DNA of 64,000 nucleotides from NCBI RefSeq assembly GCF_001704415.2, contig NC_030811.1, positions 58,455,591 to 58,519,590 on the forward strand, read 5' to 3'. Numbering within the stretch: the stretch's first letter is position 1; each line of letters opens with the position of its first letter. The stretch comes from Capra hircus (taxonomy: Eukaryota > Chordata > Mammalia > Artiodactyla > Bovidae). Position numbers and translations under genes: made by a program. Under the pieces are notes generated by a model. The model did not search any database, had not been told where the DNA came from, and saw nothing but the letters and a program-made list of their open reading frames with translations. Shown here in pieces: positions 10,928-22,125 of the stretch.

Positions 10928-11209
10928 GTTTTAAATTTTTAATTGGAGAATCATTGCTTTACAATGTTGTGTTGGTTTCTGTCATGCAAAAACATGAATC
11001 AGTCATAAATATACTTAGGCCCCCTCCCTCTTGAACTTCCCTCCACCCCTCCACTCCACTCCACCCCTCTTGTTTATCCCAGAGCACTGGGTTGAGCTGC
11101 TGTGTTATACAGCAACTTCCCACTAGCTATCTGTTTTACATTTGGTAATGTATATGTTTCAGTGCGGCTCTCTTAATTTGTCCCTCCCATTTATTTCCCC
11201 TGCTGTGTC
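10928..11209 (-). mobile_element. L1 3' end with 11-bp target duplication
   Basis: Older reverse-complement L1 3' UTR (taattggagaatcattgctt; gttatacagcaacttcccac). The 11-mer caaagtctctt flanks it at 10917-10927 and 11210-11220. It is more diverged than the 9408-9670 copy. The right part, past about 11160, is the least certain. Confidence 0.85.
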
Positions 11210-11220
11210 CAAAGTCTCTT

Positions 11221-11556
11221 TTTGCTTTAACATATGAATCAAATTTCTAGAAGTAGAAGTTGTGACTTTCTCACTGCTCCGTGAGAAGACTATGATCTCT
11301 TTCCCAGGCCTCCTGTTATTCCCCTCACTCCTCTTCCTTCCCAAATTCAGATCCTTTCTTCTTGCTTTTATGGCCCTTCTTTACAATAGTAAAGTTGGGG
11401 CTCTGTGAAGGAGAGAGACCTGTCCCGTAAGTACAGATGCCAAACCAAAACTATAGAAGGTAATATTAAGAATTGAGACAGTTTCCCTCCACTCAAGGAC
11501 ATGTGCTTGCCCTTTGACCTTGCCTCTCCCTGCCTTTCATTTCTAATGGGACCTTG
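11221..11556. other. Unassigned DNA
   Basis: No identifiable feature. A short minus frame of 61 codons nearby has no recognisable content. Confidence 0.45.
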
Positions 11557-11566
11557 GCTGTCCCTA

Positions 11567-11813
11567 TTTTTGTTCAGTTCCCAAGTTGTGTCTGACTCTG
11601 TGATCCCATGGACTGCAGCACGCCAGGCTTTCTTGTCCTTCACTATCTCCCAGACCAAACTCAACCTCATGTCCATTGAGTTGGTGATGCCATCTAACCA
11701 TCTCATCCTCTGCCACTCTCTTCTTTTGCCTTCCATCTTTCCCAGCATCAGGGTCTTTTCCAGTGAGTCAGCTCTTCACATCATGTGGCCAAAGTATTGG
11801 AGCTTCAGCTTCA
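11567..11813 (-). mobile_element. BovB 3' end, 5'-truncated, with 10-bp target duplication
   Basis: Minus-strand BovB: the 3' end (tgttcagttcccaagttgtg) leads into C-terminal RT sequence ending at agcttcagcttcagc. The 10-mer gctgtcccta stands at 11557-11566 and 11814-11823. The insert is therefore bounded precisely and is about 247 bp long, only the last ~7% of an element. Confidence 0.94.
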
Positions 11814-11823
11814 GCTGTCCCTA

Positions 11824-13623
11824 CCATCATCTATTTTTCTTCCTTGATCAGTCTTTCCTGTAAGAAACCCCAATCAGTCAACCCCTATGCCTACTTTCAC
11901 GTAAGAGCAAAGGGAAAAGCAAAAAGATTTTGGTTGGGAAAATAGAGTTTGGTGTGTGAGAATAATTTTTTTTTTTTCTCTTTTCGCTCCTTTTCCCAAA
12001 TGAAGGCCCTAAGGATGAAGCTGTTGGGCACTAGCAGACCATATCCTGGTCTTGAGCATGTCAGCTACTTCTTGGGCAGTTCTCTGATTTCTGTTTGGCA
12101 CCCTTGGTGCCTCTGAATCCTGGCCCTGCTGTGGTACTTTGGTGAGCCCTACCTTCAGGCTGATCTTTGGAATGACACTGAGGGGTCTGAGCGCAGTCAC
12201 ACAGACGAAAGGAACTGAATCCTGTTCCCGGAATCCAGAGCAAGGATCCTGATGGAGACTTCTTCCTCTCCAAGGCTGAGCCTCTGGCAGACTTCTTTTC
12301 CATCTGTCCAGGAAAACCAGCTTTCAATAAATAGTTTTAAGAGCTTTTATCCTGCTCTTGCATCTAAGAGCTGGCCCAGAGCACAGCTCTTGGCTTTTCT
12401 CTAAACCAGCTCTGTTAGGGAATATGAAAGTCCATAGGGCTTAGTATATGGATACCAGCATTCTTCAACTTGCCTATCTTAAGTAGAAATTCAGGAGCAG
12501 ATGCAAGTTTTGTGAGGCTTGAAAGCTTTCACATGACATTTTTAAACCACCAATCTGAGGGAGGTAAGATGAAGTAGAAGATAAAGTGGAAAGAGATAGC
12601 AGTCTTGGCAAATTGTTTTAAAATGACTTACTTTAGCAACTTAAACAACATATGACCGTGTTAACACATTACTGATGGTCATTCAAAGAATAGGAAAGAG
12701 AGCCTGCGTAAGTGAGAAGCCCCTTAGTCCATGCTTCATTAGCTTCATTATAAACTTGCTTCTATAAGAGTGTTTTCCTCTTAAAACTATGAAAATACAT
12801 TCTTCCTGTCCACCAAAACATATTACTTTATGTTTCTAAAAAAGCTTTTCAAATGATCTTTGTACAATTTAGTCATGTTTTATCCCAATAATTCTTCTTT
12901 TGGCAATATAATCTAAAAAAGCAACTAGATTAATGAAACAGCTTTAAGTGCAAAGATGTCTGTTGCAGCATTACTTATAATGTAACAGAAAAACTTCAAT
13001 AACTAGCAACATGGGAATAACAAAGTACAATGTGATATATTCATTTGGTGGAATATTTTATCATTAGTGCCAGTGATTTTTCTTTTCTTTACCAAATGCA
13101 TATAATAATTTAGGAAAATATTAATATACCAATATCATCAGAAAATAGTAGCACACAAAAGTTATATAAACAGTATATATAAACAGCCAACTGATAACAT
13201 TGTCTTTGCATTTCCAGCTCTTTTGAAGTATTCTTGCATTACACACATCTTCTTAGGTGAGCAGAAGAAAGTTCTGAACTCCTTGGATCTTTGGAATTTC
13301 CAAAATTGAGGACCAACATCACACTAGAAAAAAGTGTCATTTAAAAATATCCTCCAATTTTATATTGTTTTTTAAAGATAATTCTTGATATTAATGGGAA
13401 CATGAAGAAATCAATACTTTTATTTATTGCTGATTGAAGGATAATAAAGATAACATTTATGAAATTATTTTAGCATTATTAATCAAAAGCCTTAAATATA
13501 CTGATACCCTTTGACACAATAATCCCAATTCTGAGCTTTCTATTAGAAGGAAATTACAACAAATATAAAGGTAGTATGTACAAGGATGCCAACTGCAATG
13601 AAATATATAGTAGGGAAACATTT
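11824..13623. other. Unassigned DNA; minus-strand open frames at 12009-12330
   Basis: Mostly unassigned. On the minus strand between about 12330 and 12009, two overlapping frames (88 and 63 codons, only the first beginning with ATG) encode Lys/Ser/Pro-rich peptides. The second ends with a stop at 12009, followed on the minus strand by A-rich sequence (an 11-base A run near 11967-11977). This could be a decayed retrocopy, but I recognise no protein. A poly-T/U-type signal is not implied. Confidence 0.35.
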
Positions 13624-14012
13624 GCTGTTGTTCAGTCACTCAGTTGTGTCCAACTCTTTGTGATCCCATGTACTACAGCACATTAGGCTTTCCTGTCCTT
13701 CACCGTCTCCTGGAGCTTGCTTAAATTAATGTCTGTCGAGTTGGTGATGCCATCCAACCATCTCATCCTCTGTCATCCCCTCCTCTTCCTGCCTTCAATC
13801 TTCCCCAGCATCAGGGTCTTTTCCAATGAGTCAGTTCTTCACATCCAGTGGCCAAAGTATTGGAGTTTCAGCTTTAGCATTAGTCCTTCCAATGAATACT
13901 CAGGATTGATTTCCTTTAGGATTGACTGGTTTGATCTCCTTGCACTCCAAGAGACTCTCAAGAGTCTTCTCCAACACCACAGTTTGAAAGCATCAACTCT
14001 TTGGCACTCAGG
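13624..14012 (-). mobile_element. BovB 3' end, 5'-truncated, ~390 bp
   Basis: Minus-strand BovB from ttgttcagtcactcagttgt to ctctttggcactcag, covering the C-terminal RT sequence and 3' end. Divergence is moderate. Flanks gggaaacattt (13614 side) and ggaaagcatta (14013 side) are similar and may be a decayed target duplication. Confidence 0.92.
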
Positions 14013-14209
14013 AAAGCATTACTAACAACTTAAAGATCCAACATTAGAGAAATTATCTTTAAAAGTCACTGTGTATCTGTAATGATATATTAGCCATAGA
14101 AATGGCAAAATAGATAAGAAAAAAGAATAAAATACACGCAAGGACATATAATGGAACTATAAGTGAGGTTGATACAAAAAATACATGTGAAAGAATTTAT
14201 TTTGTTTAT

Positions 14210-14440
14210 GTACCAGTCACTGTTCTAAGCTCTTTATGAATATTTAGCCATTTAATCTTCATAATGACCCTATGGGGTTGGTTCTATAATTATTCCCACC
14301 TATTGGTGACTATGGACAAATGGCAAAGAGATTGGGTAACTGGTCCCAACTCACAAAGCTGATGAATGGTGGAGCTCCAATTCTCATTCAGAAGTCTAGC
14401 TCCAGAAGTCTCTGCTCTATGCTGTGCTGCTTCAGACTTA
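14210..14440 (-). mobile_element. MIR SINE
   Basis: Reads as reverse-complement MIR: taccagtcactgttctaagc, then tttaatcttcataatgaccc, a region corresponding to the conserved core, and a tail ending in ctctgctctatgctgtgctg. Divergence is high, as expected for a pre-eutherian tRNA SINE. Confidence 0.8.
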
Positions 14441-15336
14441 GCCCTAAGCTATTTATTAACCAACAAAAAGCTGGAAATTAGACCAGCTACTCCATTTAGT
14501 GTTATTAACAGGAGAATAAAACAATTTAGTATAAGCTCTTCCTGATGCTGAAACCAGAAAGAATACCATGTAGGTAGAATGTGGTGTTCCTTAATGAACA
14601 TCCCTGGAGGAGAGGCCATAGCACAATTTATATGCCAGTTTTTATACTCTGTCCTTATGGCGAACTGAGCCAAAAATACTTGATTTAAGTCATCTCACTA
14701 AAGAATCTGAGCATTACTAGACTGTGGTAATCACCACTACCCACACCCAAAGGATACTTCAGCAAGAGTGATTCTAAAGGGTGAGGGTGGAGGTAAGGGA
14801 GCTATAGCAATGATCAAATGCATTAATAAGATAACTTATTCAAGAATCAAGTAAGAAATATCTAAAAGAATAAATTGGGTGCATGGTCTTCATATTGTAC
14901 TCCATAAATACTGTTCCTCTCAGTCAGAGCTTAAGATGCATGCTAATTTAGTAATCCTATTTATCCTCAAAATTCTATGTAGGTTGACAAATTGGGTATA
15001 TTAGCTACTTAAAGAGAAGTAAAGGGACTTGCCTAAACTGTAGTCCCAGTGCTCTACCCTCTTTGTCCAGGATTGTGCACCATCGAGCATCGGTGAAAAG
15101 GGTTGCAGTCTTCTATCCATTCCCCTCAGACATTCCGTGAGGTTCTGCAAGTCTGTGAGTTCTCAAATGAGCGGCTGGAACAGTCAGCTATTGTGGGGCA
15201 GGCATAGCAGGTTCCTTTGCTCTCAGTCAGCAGGGATGAGACTGTAACTTGCAAACTGATGAAAAATACTAGTTTAAAAATGCAGAAGGGTCCTTTAGAC
15301 TAGATATTTATCCTATCCCTATACTTCTTTCTTGTG
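14441..15336. other. Unassigned DNA
   Basis: No repeat or gene I can support. A 74-codon minus frame (14449-14673) is not recognisable. Confidence 0.5.
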
Positions 15337-15365
15337 ACAGACAGGGAGGCCTGGTGTGCTGCTGT

Positions 15366-17262
15366 CGGCAAAGTAACGTCTCTGCTTTTTAATACACTGT
15401 CTACATTTGTCATAACTTTCTTGCCAAGGAGCAAGTGTCTTAATTTCATGGCTGTAGTCACAGTCTGCAATGATTTTGGAACCCAAGAATATAAAGTCTG
15501 TCACTGTTTAAATTGTTTTCCTGTCTATTTGCCATGAAGTGATGGGACCAGATGCCATGATCTTCGTTTTCTGAATGCTGAGTTTTAAGCCAGCTTTTTC
15601 ACTCTTCTCTTTCAACTTCATCAAGAAACTCTTTAGTTCCTCTTTGCTTTCTGCCATAAGAGTGGTGTCATCTGCATATCTGAAGTTATTGATATTTCTC
15701 CTGGCAATCTTGATTCCAATATACAGCCTTGATGTACTCCTTTCTCAGCTTTGAACCAGTCCATCATTCCACGTCCTGTTCTAACTGTTGCTTCTTGACC
15801 TGCATACAGATATCTCTGGAGCCAGGTAAGGTGATCTCATCTCTTTAAGAATTTTGGTATTCCCATCTCTTTAAGAATTTTCCACAGTTTGTTGTGATTC
15901 ACACAGTCAAAAGCTTTAGCATAGTCAGTGAAGCTGAAGTAGATGTTTTTCTGGAATTCTCTTGCTTTTTCTGCGATCCAGCAGATGTTGGCAATTTGAT
16001 CTCTGGTTCCTCTGCCTTTTCTAAATCCAGCTTCAATATCTGGAAGTTCTTGGTTCACATACTGTTGGAGTGTGGCTTGGAGGATTTTGAGTGTGACCTT
16101 GCTAGCATGTGAAATAAGCGCAATTGTGCAGTAGTTTGAACATGCTTTGGCATTGCCCTTCTTTGGGATTGGAATGAAAACTGATCTTTTCCAGTCCTGT
16201 AGCCATTGCTGAGTTTTCCAAATTTTCTGGTGTATTGAGTGCAACACTTTCAGAGCATAATCTTCTAGGATTTGAAATAGCTCAACTGGAATTCTATCAC
16301 CTCCACTAGCTTTGTTTGTAGTCATACTTTCTAAGGCCCATTTGACTTCACATTCCAGGATGTCTGGCTCTAGGTCAGTGATTGCACCATCATGGTTATC
16401 TGGGTCATTAAGATCTTTTTTGTAAGTTCTTCTATGTATTCTGGCCACATCTTCTTAATATCTTCTGCTTCTATTAGGTCCATACCATTTCTGTCCTTTA
16501 TTATGCCCATCTTTGCATGAAATGTTCCCTTGGTATCTCTAATTTTCTTGAAGAGATCTCTAGTCTTTCCCATTCTATTGTCTTCCTCTATTTCTTTGCA
16601 TTCATCACTCAGGAAGCCTTTCTTATCTCTCCTTGCTATTCTTTGGAACTCTGCATTCAAATGTGTATATCTTTCCTTTTTCCCTTGCCTTTCACTTCTC
16701 TTCTTTCTTCAGCTATTTGTAAGAATTCCTCAGAAAACCATTTTTCTTTTTTGCATTTATTCTTGGGGATGGTTTTGATCATTGCCTCCTGTACAATGTT
16801 ATGAACCTCAGTCCACAGTTCTTCAGGCACTCTTGTCTATCAGATCTAATCTCTTAAATCTATTTGTCACTTCCACTGTATAATCAAAAGGGATTTTATT
16901 TAGGTCATACCTGAATGGCCTAGTGGTTTTCCCTACTTTCTTCAATTTAAGTCTGAATTTGACAATAAGGAGTTCGTGATCTGAGCCACAGTCAGCTCCC
17001 GGTATTCTTTTAGCTGACTGTATAGAGCTTCTCCATCTTTGGCTGCAAAGAATATAATCAATCTGATTTTGGTGTTGACCATCTGGTGACGTCCATGTGT
17101 AGAGCTGTCTCTTCTGTTGTTGGAAGAAAGTGTTAGCTGCGACCAGTGCGTTCTCCTGGCAAAACTGTTAGCCTTTGTGCTTCTGCATTTTGTACTCCTA
17201 GACCAAACTTGCCTGTTACTCCAGGTATCTCTTGACTTTCTACTTTTGCATTTCAGTCCCCT
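15366..17262 (-). pseudogene. BovB endonuclease-RT fragment, decayed
   Basis: Read on the minus strand from 17262 downward: remains of the APE-type endonuclease C-terminal half, the linker (FHAKMGIIKDRNGMDLIEA near 16470-16520), then RT. The longest frame (15837-16448) contains KASGGDRIPVELF, FIPIPKKGNAK and FTDYAKAFDC (motif A). A YADD-coding stretch survives near 15668-15682. An 18-base repeat (catctctttaagaatttt at 15838-15855 and 15864-15881) records a 26-bp tandem duplication that breaks the frame. About 60 bp before YADD, including the segment after motif B, are missing. Non-functional. Confidence 0.88.
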
Positions 17263-17271
17263 ATACTGACA

Positions 17272-17980
17272 AGATTGCTGGGAGAAATATCAATACCTCA
17301 GATATGCAGATGATACCACACTCAACATTCAGAAAACTAAGATCCTGGCATCTGGTCCCATCACATCATGGCAAATAGATGGGGAAACAGTGTCAGACTC
17401 TATTTTTGGGGGCTCCAAAATCACTGCAGATGGTGATTGCAGCCATGAAATTAAAGGACGCTTACTCCTTGGAAGGAAAGTTATGACCAACCTAGATAGC
17501 ATATTCAAAGGCAGAGACATTACTTTGCCAACAAAGGTACATCTAGTCAAGGCTATGGTTTTTCCAGTGGTCATGTATGGATGTGAGAGTTGGACTGTGA
17601 AGAAAGCTGAGCGCCGAAGAATTGATGCTTTTGAACTGTGGTGTTGGAGAAGACTCTTGCGAGTCCCTTGGACTGCAAGAACATCCAATCAGTCCATCCT
17701 AAAGATCAGTCCTGGGTGTTCATTGGAAGGAATGATGCTAAAGCTGAAACTCCAATACTTTGGCCACCTCATGCTAAGACTTGACTCATTGGAAAGGACC
17801 CTGATGCTGGGAGGGATTGGGGGCAGAAGGAGAAGGGGACAACAGAGGATGAGATGGCTGGATGGCATCACCGACTCAATGGGCATGAGTCTGAGTGAAC
17901 TCCGGGAGTTGGTGATGGACAGGGAGGCCTGGCGTGCCGCAATTCATGGGGTCACAAAGAGTTGGACACAACTGAGCAAT
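17272..17980 (+). pseudogene. BovB RT C-terminal fragment
   Basis: Plus-strand RT tail. The sequence starts at attgctgggagaaatatcaa, passes the YADD-coding bases with a one-base loss (ataccTcagatatg), then jumps over about 80 bp to the segment ahead of the 197-codon frame at 17390-17983. That frame carries the usual C-terminal BovB motifs ([31 protein letters not shown]) and reaches the 3' end without an internal stop, which is unusually well preserved. It lacks the catalytic core in frame. Confidence 0.87.
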
Positions 17981-17997
17981 TGAACTAAACTGAACTG

Positions 17998-18433
17998 ATG
18001 ATGAAAAGGACATCTTTTCAGCGTTTAGGCTGTTGTTTTGTTTTCTTTGAGCGTGATTCCCACTTCTTGCCAGATGTCACTGTTATGTGACATCTGTGAG
18101 ATATGAGTTACTGTCATTAACCAGGACCTATTTTATGTTCACTTGCTATGGGCATTTTATTGGAACTCCTAAAAAAATATACACATATGGGATTACAGCT
18201 AATTGGAGAGGACCAATCTGTCTTTTCAGTGTAACCTGCTGTGCAAAATACCACCCTACAGTCCTTTGTATTAATTGTAGCAGGGAGCAGATTTCATTTC
18301 ACTAGGGGCAGGCCATGATTCCACCTAAGTGTTTTATTTTTTTTTAATTAAAGGCATGTGTTAAATGTGTTATATATATTTGCATTTTTGTTAAAGATAT
18401 ATTTGATTACAGATATTAAGTGTTGTATATGTT
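17998..18433. other. Unassigned AT-rich DNA
   Basis: No feature I can support. A 72-codon plus frame (18087-18305) has no recognisable content. Confidence 0.45.
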
Positions 18434-18441
18434 TGTATACA

Positions 18442-18650
18442 CAAGTGATTGCTTAGTGTCTTAGTCGTGCCTGACTCTTTGCAACCCTATGTACTGTAGC
18501 CCGTCAGTCTCCTCTGTCCATAGATTTCTCCAGGCGAGAATATTGAAGTCGGTTGCCATTTCCTCCTTCAGGGGATCTTCCAGGGATTGAACTGTGTCTC
18601 CTGCATTGGCAGGCTAATTCTTTACCACTGAGCTACTTGGGAAGCCCATA
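18442..18650 (-). mobile_element. Bov-tA SINE with 8-bp target duplication
   Basis: Minus-strand SINE (gcttagtgtcttagtcgtgc to gctacttgggaagccca). tgtataca flanks it at 18434-18441 and 18651-18658. It is more diverged than its neighbour at 18698. Confidence 0.92.
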
Positions 18651-18697
18651 TGTATACATAGATTTTTTCCAAATGTTATGTGTGTCTATCTGGCTTT

Positions 18698-18902
18698 GTG
18701 TGTATTAGTCTCTCAGTCGTGTCCGACTCTTTGCAGCCCCATGGACTGAAGCCCGCCAACCTCTGTTCATGGAATTCTTTAGGCAAGAATACTGGAGTGG
18801 GTTGCCATTCCCTTCTCCAGGGGATCTTCCTGACCCAGGGATCAAACCTGGGTCTCCTGCATGGCAGGCAGATTCATTACTGTCTGAGCCACAGGGAAGC
18901 TC
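18698..18902 (-). mobile_element. Bov-tA SINE with 12-bp target duplication
   Basis: Minus-strand SINE of about 205 bp. The 12-mer ctatctggcttt is present at 18686-18697 and 18903-18914, an exact duplication. It sits 27 bp from the preceding SINE in the same orientation. Confidence 0.95.
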
Positions 18903-19148
18903 CTATCTGGCTTTATAATAGCTATTTTTGGACAATGATAGGTGAAGTGTGAGTTTTTTCTCATTCATTCATTTTACATTTTATAGGCCTTTTCAATTTG
19001 AAATTCGCTTTTCTCTTTAGCTCTGAAAATTTTCTTTGGTTATTTATTTGATAATTATCTTCTCTGCATTTATTTGTTATCATTCATTTAGCTCTTCTCT
19101 TAATGGATATTGGACCTCCTGGTATGATGCTCTGTGTCTTTAATCTTT

Positions 19149-19345
19149 ATGGGCTTTCCAGGTGGCTCAATAGTAAGGAATCCACCTGCCAGCACAGGAG
19201 ACTCAGGTTCAACCCCTGGGTTGAAAACGTCCTCTAGAGGAGGAAATGGCAGCTCACTCCAATATTATTGCCTGGAAAATTCCATGGACAGAGGAGCCTG
19301 GTGGGGTCACAAAAAGCTGGACGTGACTTAGTTACTGAGCACTCA
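19149..19345 (+). mobile_element. Bov-tA SINE
   Basis: Plus-strand SINE from gggctttccaggtggctcaa to gtgacttagttactgagcac. The body has a deletion of the usual gctacagtccatg segment. No target duplication is obvious. Confidence 0.9.
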
Positions 19346-19461
19346 TGCACATTCTTATTGCTCATATGTTTCACCCCTTGGCCTTTTTACTTTTGTGCTC
19401 TGAGAGGTTTTCTAGGCTTTCCTCCAATGCTTCTCTTGTATTTTTATTTCAGAATCATATT

Positions 19462-19729
19462 TTTTATTTTTCTTAATTAATGTATTTATTTTTGTTTGCA
19501 CTGAGTCTTCGTCGCTGCATGCAGGCTCTAGCTGCAGGGAGTTGGGGTCACTCTTTGTTGTGGTGCATGGGCTTCTCAACACAGGCTCTAGGTGCACAGG
19601 CTTCAGGAGTTGTGGCACACCAGCTTAGCTGCTCCACGGCATGTGGAATCTTCCTGGACCAGGGATTGAACCCGTGTCCCCTTCATCGGCAGGCAGAGTC
19701 TTACCAATTGTGCCAACAGGGAAGTTCTC
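19462..19729 (-). mobile_element. CHR-type tRNA SINE with 9-bp target duplication
   Basis: Reverse-complement cetartiodactyl CHR-type SINE: T-rich tail, ctgcatgcaggctctagctg, ccagggattgaacccgtgtc and accaattgtgccaacaggga (tRNA-like end). aatcatatt flanks it at 19453-19461 and 19730-19738. This family predates the Bov-tA SINEs. Confidence 0.88.
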
Positions 19730-19738
19730 AATCATATT

Positions 19739-20205
19739 CTTAATTTCCAAACTACTTTCTTGTACCTAGATCATCCTTTAGCATAGTTTCCTATTCTTGA
19801 TTTGTAGATTAAATGGCTTTTTAAATATCACTGAGCCTGCTGATTAGATTTATATTTTTAAATAATTGAACTTGAATTATGTTCATGTTCAGTTTTCCTT
19901 GCTCTTTCTCTTTAAAACTGCTTTTTTTCTCCTAAATTGTCTGGATAACTTTGAATGTTCATTGATATATCAGAGTGTGGACTAAGCAGGCAAATCTATA
20001 TTTATGGGCATGGACTTGTTACTGACAGACATGTCTTTAAGGTGAGCAGGTGGGGAGCAAACCATTCTGCTTCCAAAAGCCAGGATGAGGACCGCTTTAC
20101 TTTTAGGTGCTAACACCTCCAGTAGTTGCCTTAGTTCGCTCCAGATGTAGTGTCACTTTAAAAAAAAAAAGAAAGAAAGAAAAATGCCACAACTCTCCCT
20201 CTCCC

Positions 20206-20253
<48 letters not shown>

Positions 20254-21270
20254 TAAACTAAGGATAAATGTCTACCTGCCTGACATTTGTGCAAGGAGAG
20301 AGGTATTTTCCATTTTGTTTATAGCCCTTTCACTCATCCCCTGGTTTTCAGCTCTGCTTCTTATTCATGCTCTTGTGTGTGTTCCCTCTGAGTCCAGAGG
20401 TTCTGTGGTTCTGCTGCCTTTGGATTCATGCAGCTTCCTCAAGGTCACTGTTTCCCAGCTGTGCTTCAAACCAATGATGCCTCTACATTTACTTTCTATC
20501 ATCTGGAAATTTGTTATAATCTCTTATCTATTGATGAGTATCCTTCTATTGGCTTGCTGTTGCAGGTTTATACCATTCTGTTGCTTTACCATCATTTTTC
20601 TAAGGACCAGGTGACAGAGAGTCTATCATGGGGATTTAGTCTGTCATCCTGAAGTAGAATCCTTTAATCTATTTAAGCAGAACCCCTTAAATTCCACAGA
20701 AGATGTTTGATTTCAGCCAAGTGTTGAAAAAAGTAGAATTTACATGGAAATAGAGAATTGTAGAGGATAGACCAAACAGAGGACAAGTTTGTGCAGTAGT
20801 GTGGAGATGGGTATTGGCCGTGTTAGGTTTGAAGAATAATGAGTATGTTAGCCAAGCAGAATCCCAGAGTTCCAGCAGGAGAGTCATGGGAAATAAGACT
20901 TAAAAAATAGTCTGGATCTAGAGTTTTTAGTTCTAGATGGGAAAATTTGGCTGTTTTGAGCAGAGCAGAAAGGCAATGAAATCAGTACTTTAGAAAGATT
21001 TATTTGGCATGACGTGAAATATACTTTGGAGGGAGATAGACTAGAGGCAGAGAGCCAATTAGGAAATGGGTATAATCATCCATTTATGAAATGAGGGATG
21101 GTGGCAGCAGGGAGGAAAATTGGGAAGAGATGGCAAATTAGAAATAAGAATCTATAGTACTTAATGAGTAATGAGCTATGGAGGATAAGATGACTAAGTT
21201 TTCAGGTCTGGATAACTATGAAGAGTTACTGGCATTGATGTAGTTCTAAAAGTCACAGGTAAGCAAGTAA
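19739..21270. other. Unassigned DNA containing an A-rich run and a (GT)n array
   Basis: Apart from the poly-A/(gaaa)n run at 20160-20184 and the (GT)20 array, I see no feature. Open frames running out of the GT array (20213-20614) are created by the repeat and are not credible genes. Confidence 0.5.
20211..20250 (+). repeat. (GT)20 microsatellite
   Basis: Forty bases of uninterrupted GT dinucleotide, followed by a short T run. Pure arrays of this length are typically polymorphic. Confidence 0.98.
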
Positions 21271-21279
21271 GTAAATGAA

Positions 21280-21478
21280 GTCACTCAGTCGTGTCCGACT
21301 TTTTGCGACCCCATGGACTGTAGCCTACCAGTCTCTTCTGTTCATGGGATTTTCCAGGCAATAGTACTGGAGTGGATTGCCATTTCCCTCTCCAGGGGAT
21401 CTTCCCGACCCAGGGATTGAACCCAGGTCTCCCGCATTGTAGACAGACGCTTTACCATCTGAGCCACCAGAGAAGTCT
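21280..21478 (-). mobile_element. Bov-tA SINE
   Basis: Minus-strand SINE from tcactcagtcgtgtccgact to ccaccagagaagtctg. It is preceded by a short (agta/aagt)-type stretch. No clear target duplication. Confidence 0.92.
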
Positions 21479-21547
21479 GCCTATCCTAACTCCACCTCCT
21501 CTCTCTGCTAAGAGTAGGTCACACAGAGTGTAATCTTTGTTTTCAGC

Positions 21548-22125
21548 CTAGGTTTTTACAGGCGGTAATAGCGGTGGTAGTTGCAGTGATGATGGTGGAG
21601 ACAGTGATGGTGAAAAGGCAGCGGCAGAAACAGTGATGATGGTGGCAATGATAATACTGAGGGTGGTGGCAGTGGCGGTAGTGATATGGTGGAGGTGATA
21701 ATTGTGGGGCTTGCGCACAGCAGTGAAACTGGCAGCGGCAGTAGTAATGGAGGTGGTGTTGGCAGCAGCAGTCACGGTGGCAATGGAATGGTGCTGGCGG
21801 GGGTTGTGGAGGGGATGCTGGTGGTCATGATGGAGGTAACAGAAGTGATGGTGATGGAGAATAGAAGCGGTGGTGGTGATGCTGGCAATGGAAACAGTGG
21901 TAGCAGTGGTTGTGTGATGAGGGTGGTAAATGCGCAGATGGCTTTAATGATGGAGGGGGTGGTATGATGGTTCTGATGGCAATTGTGGTGAATGGTTATG
22001 GTAGGGACTGTGGTGGTGAGAAAGGTGCTAGTGATATTGGTGCTGATGAGGATGGATGTGTTAGTGATAGTGCAAATAATTGTGGCGGTGATTGTGGTGT
22101 GGGTTGTTATAGTGATAGAGGGAGT
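21548..22125 (+). repeat. Degenerate GGT/TGA trinucleotide-type tract
   Basis: Nearly 580 bp built from diverged triplets of the GGT, GTG, TGA, GGC and AGT class (for example gatggtggtgatgctggcaa-like stretches). The plus strand is G-rich and C-poor. The three-base periodicity keeps frames open on both strands (93 codons plus, 139 codons minus), giving Gly/Ser-rich or Thr/Ile/Pro-rich translations that are artefacts. It looks like an old expanded and decayed simple repeat. No long perfect run remains. Confidence 0.85.

Larger units (their letters stand above)
15337..17997. mobile_element. Rearranged BovB: inverted 5' block plus direct 3' block
   Basis: Three BovB segments abut. About 15337-15362 is a plus-strand scrap of the 3' end (acagggaggcctggtgtgct). 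15366-17262 is minus strand, running from inside the endonuclease to the RT C-terminus. 17265-17997 is plus strand, from the RT YADD region to the 3' end (actgagcaattgaactaaac). A simple 5' inversion would not duplicate sequence, but the RT C-terminal region is present in both arms (15366-15720 and 17272-17530). Either a twin-primed copy was later rearranged, or two copies inserted together. Confidence 0.9.

Noticed and set aside
20213..20614. 133-codon frame starting with repeated Cys-Val
   Set aside because: The start is the (GT)20 array, and the remainder is hydrophobic by T-richness with no recognisable family.
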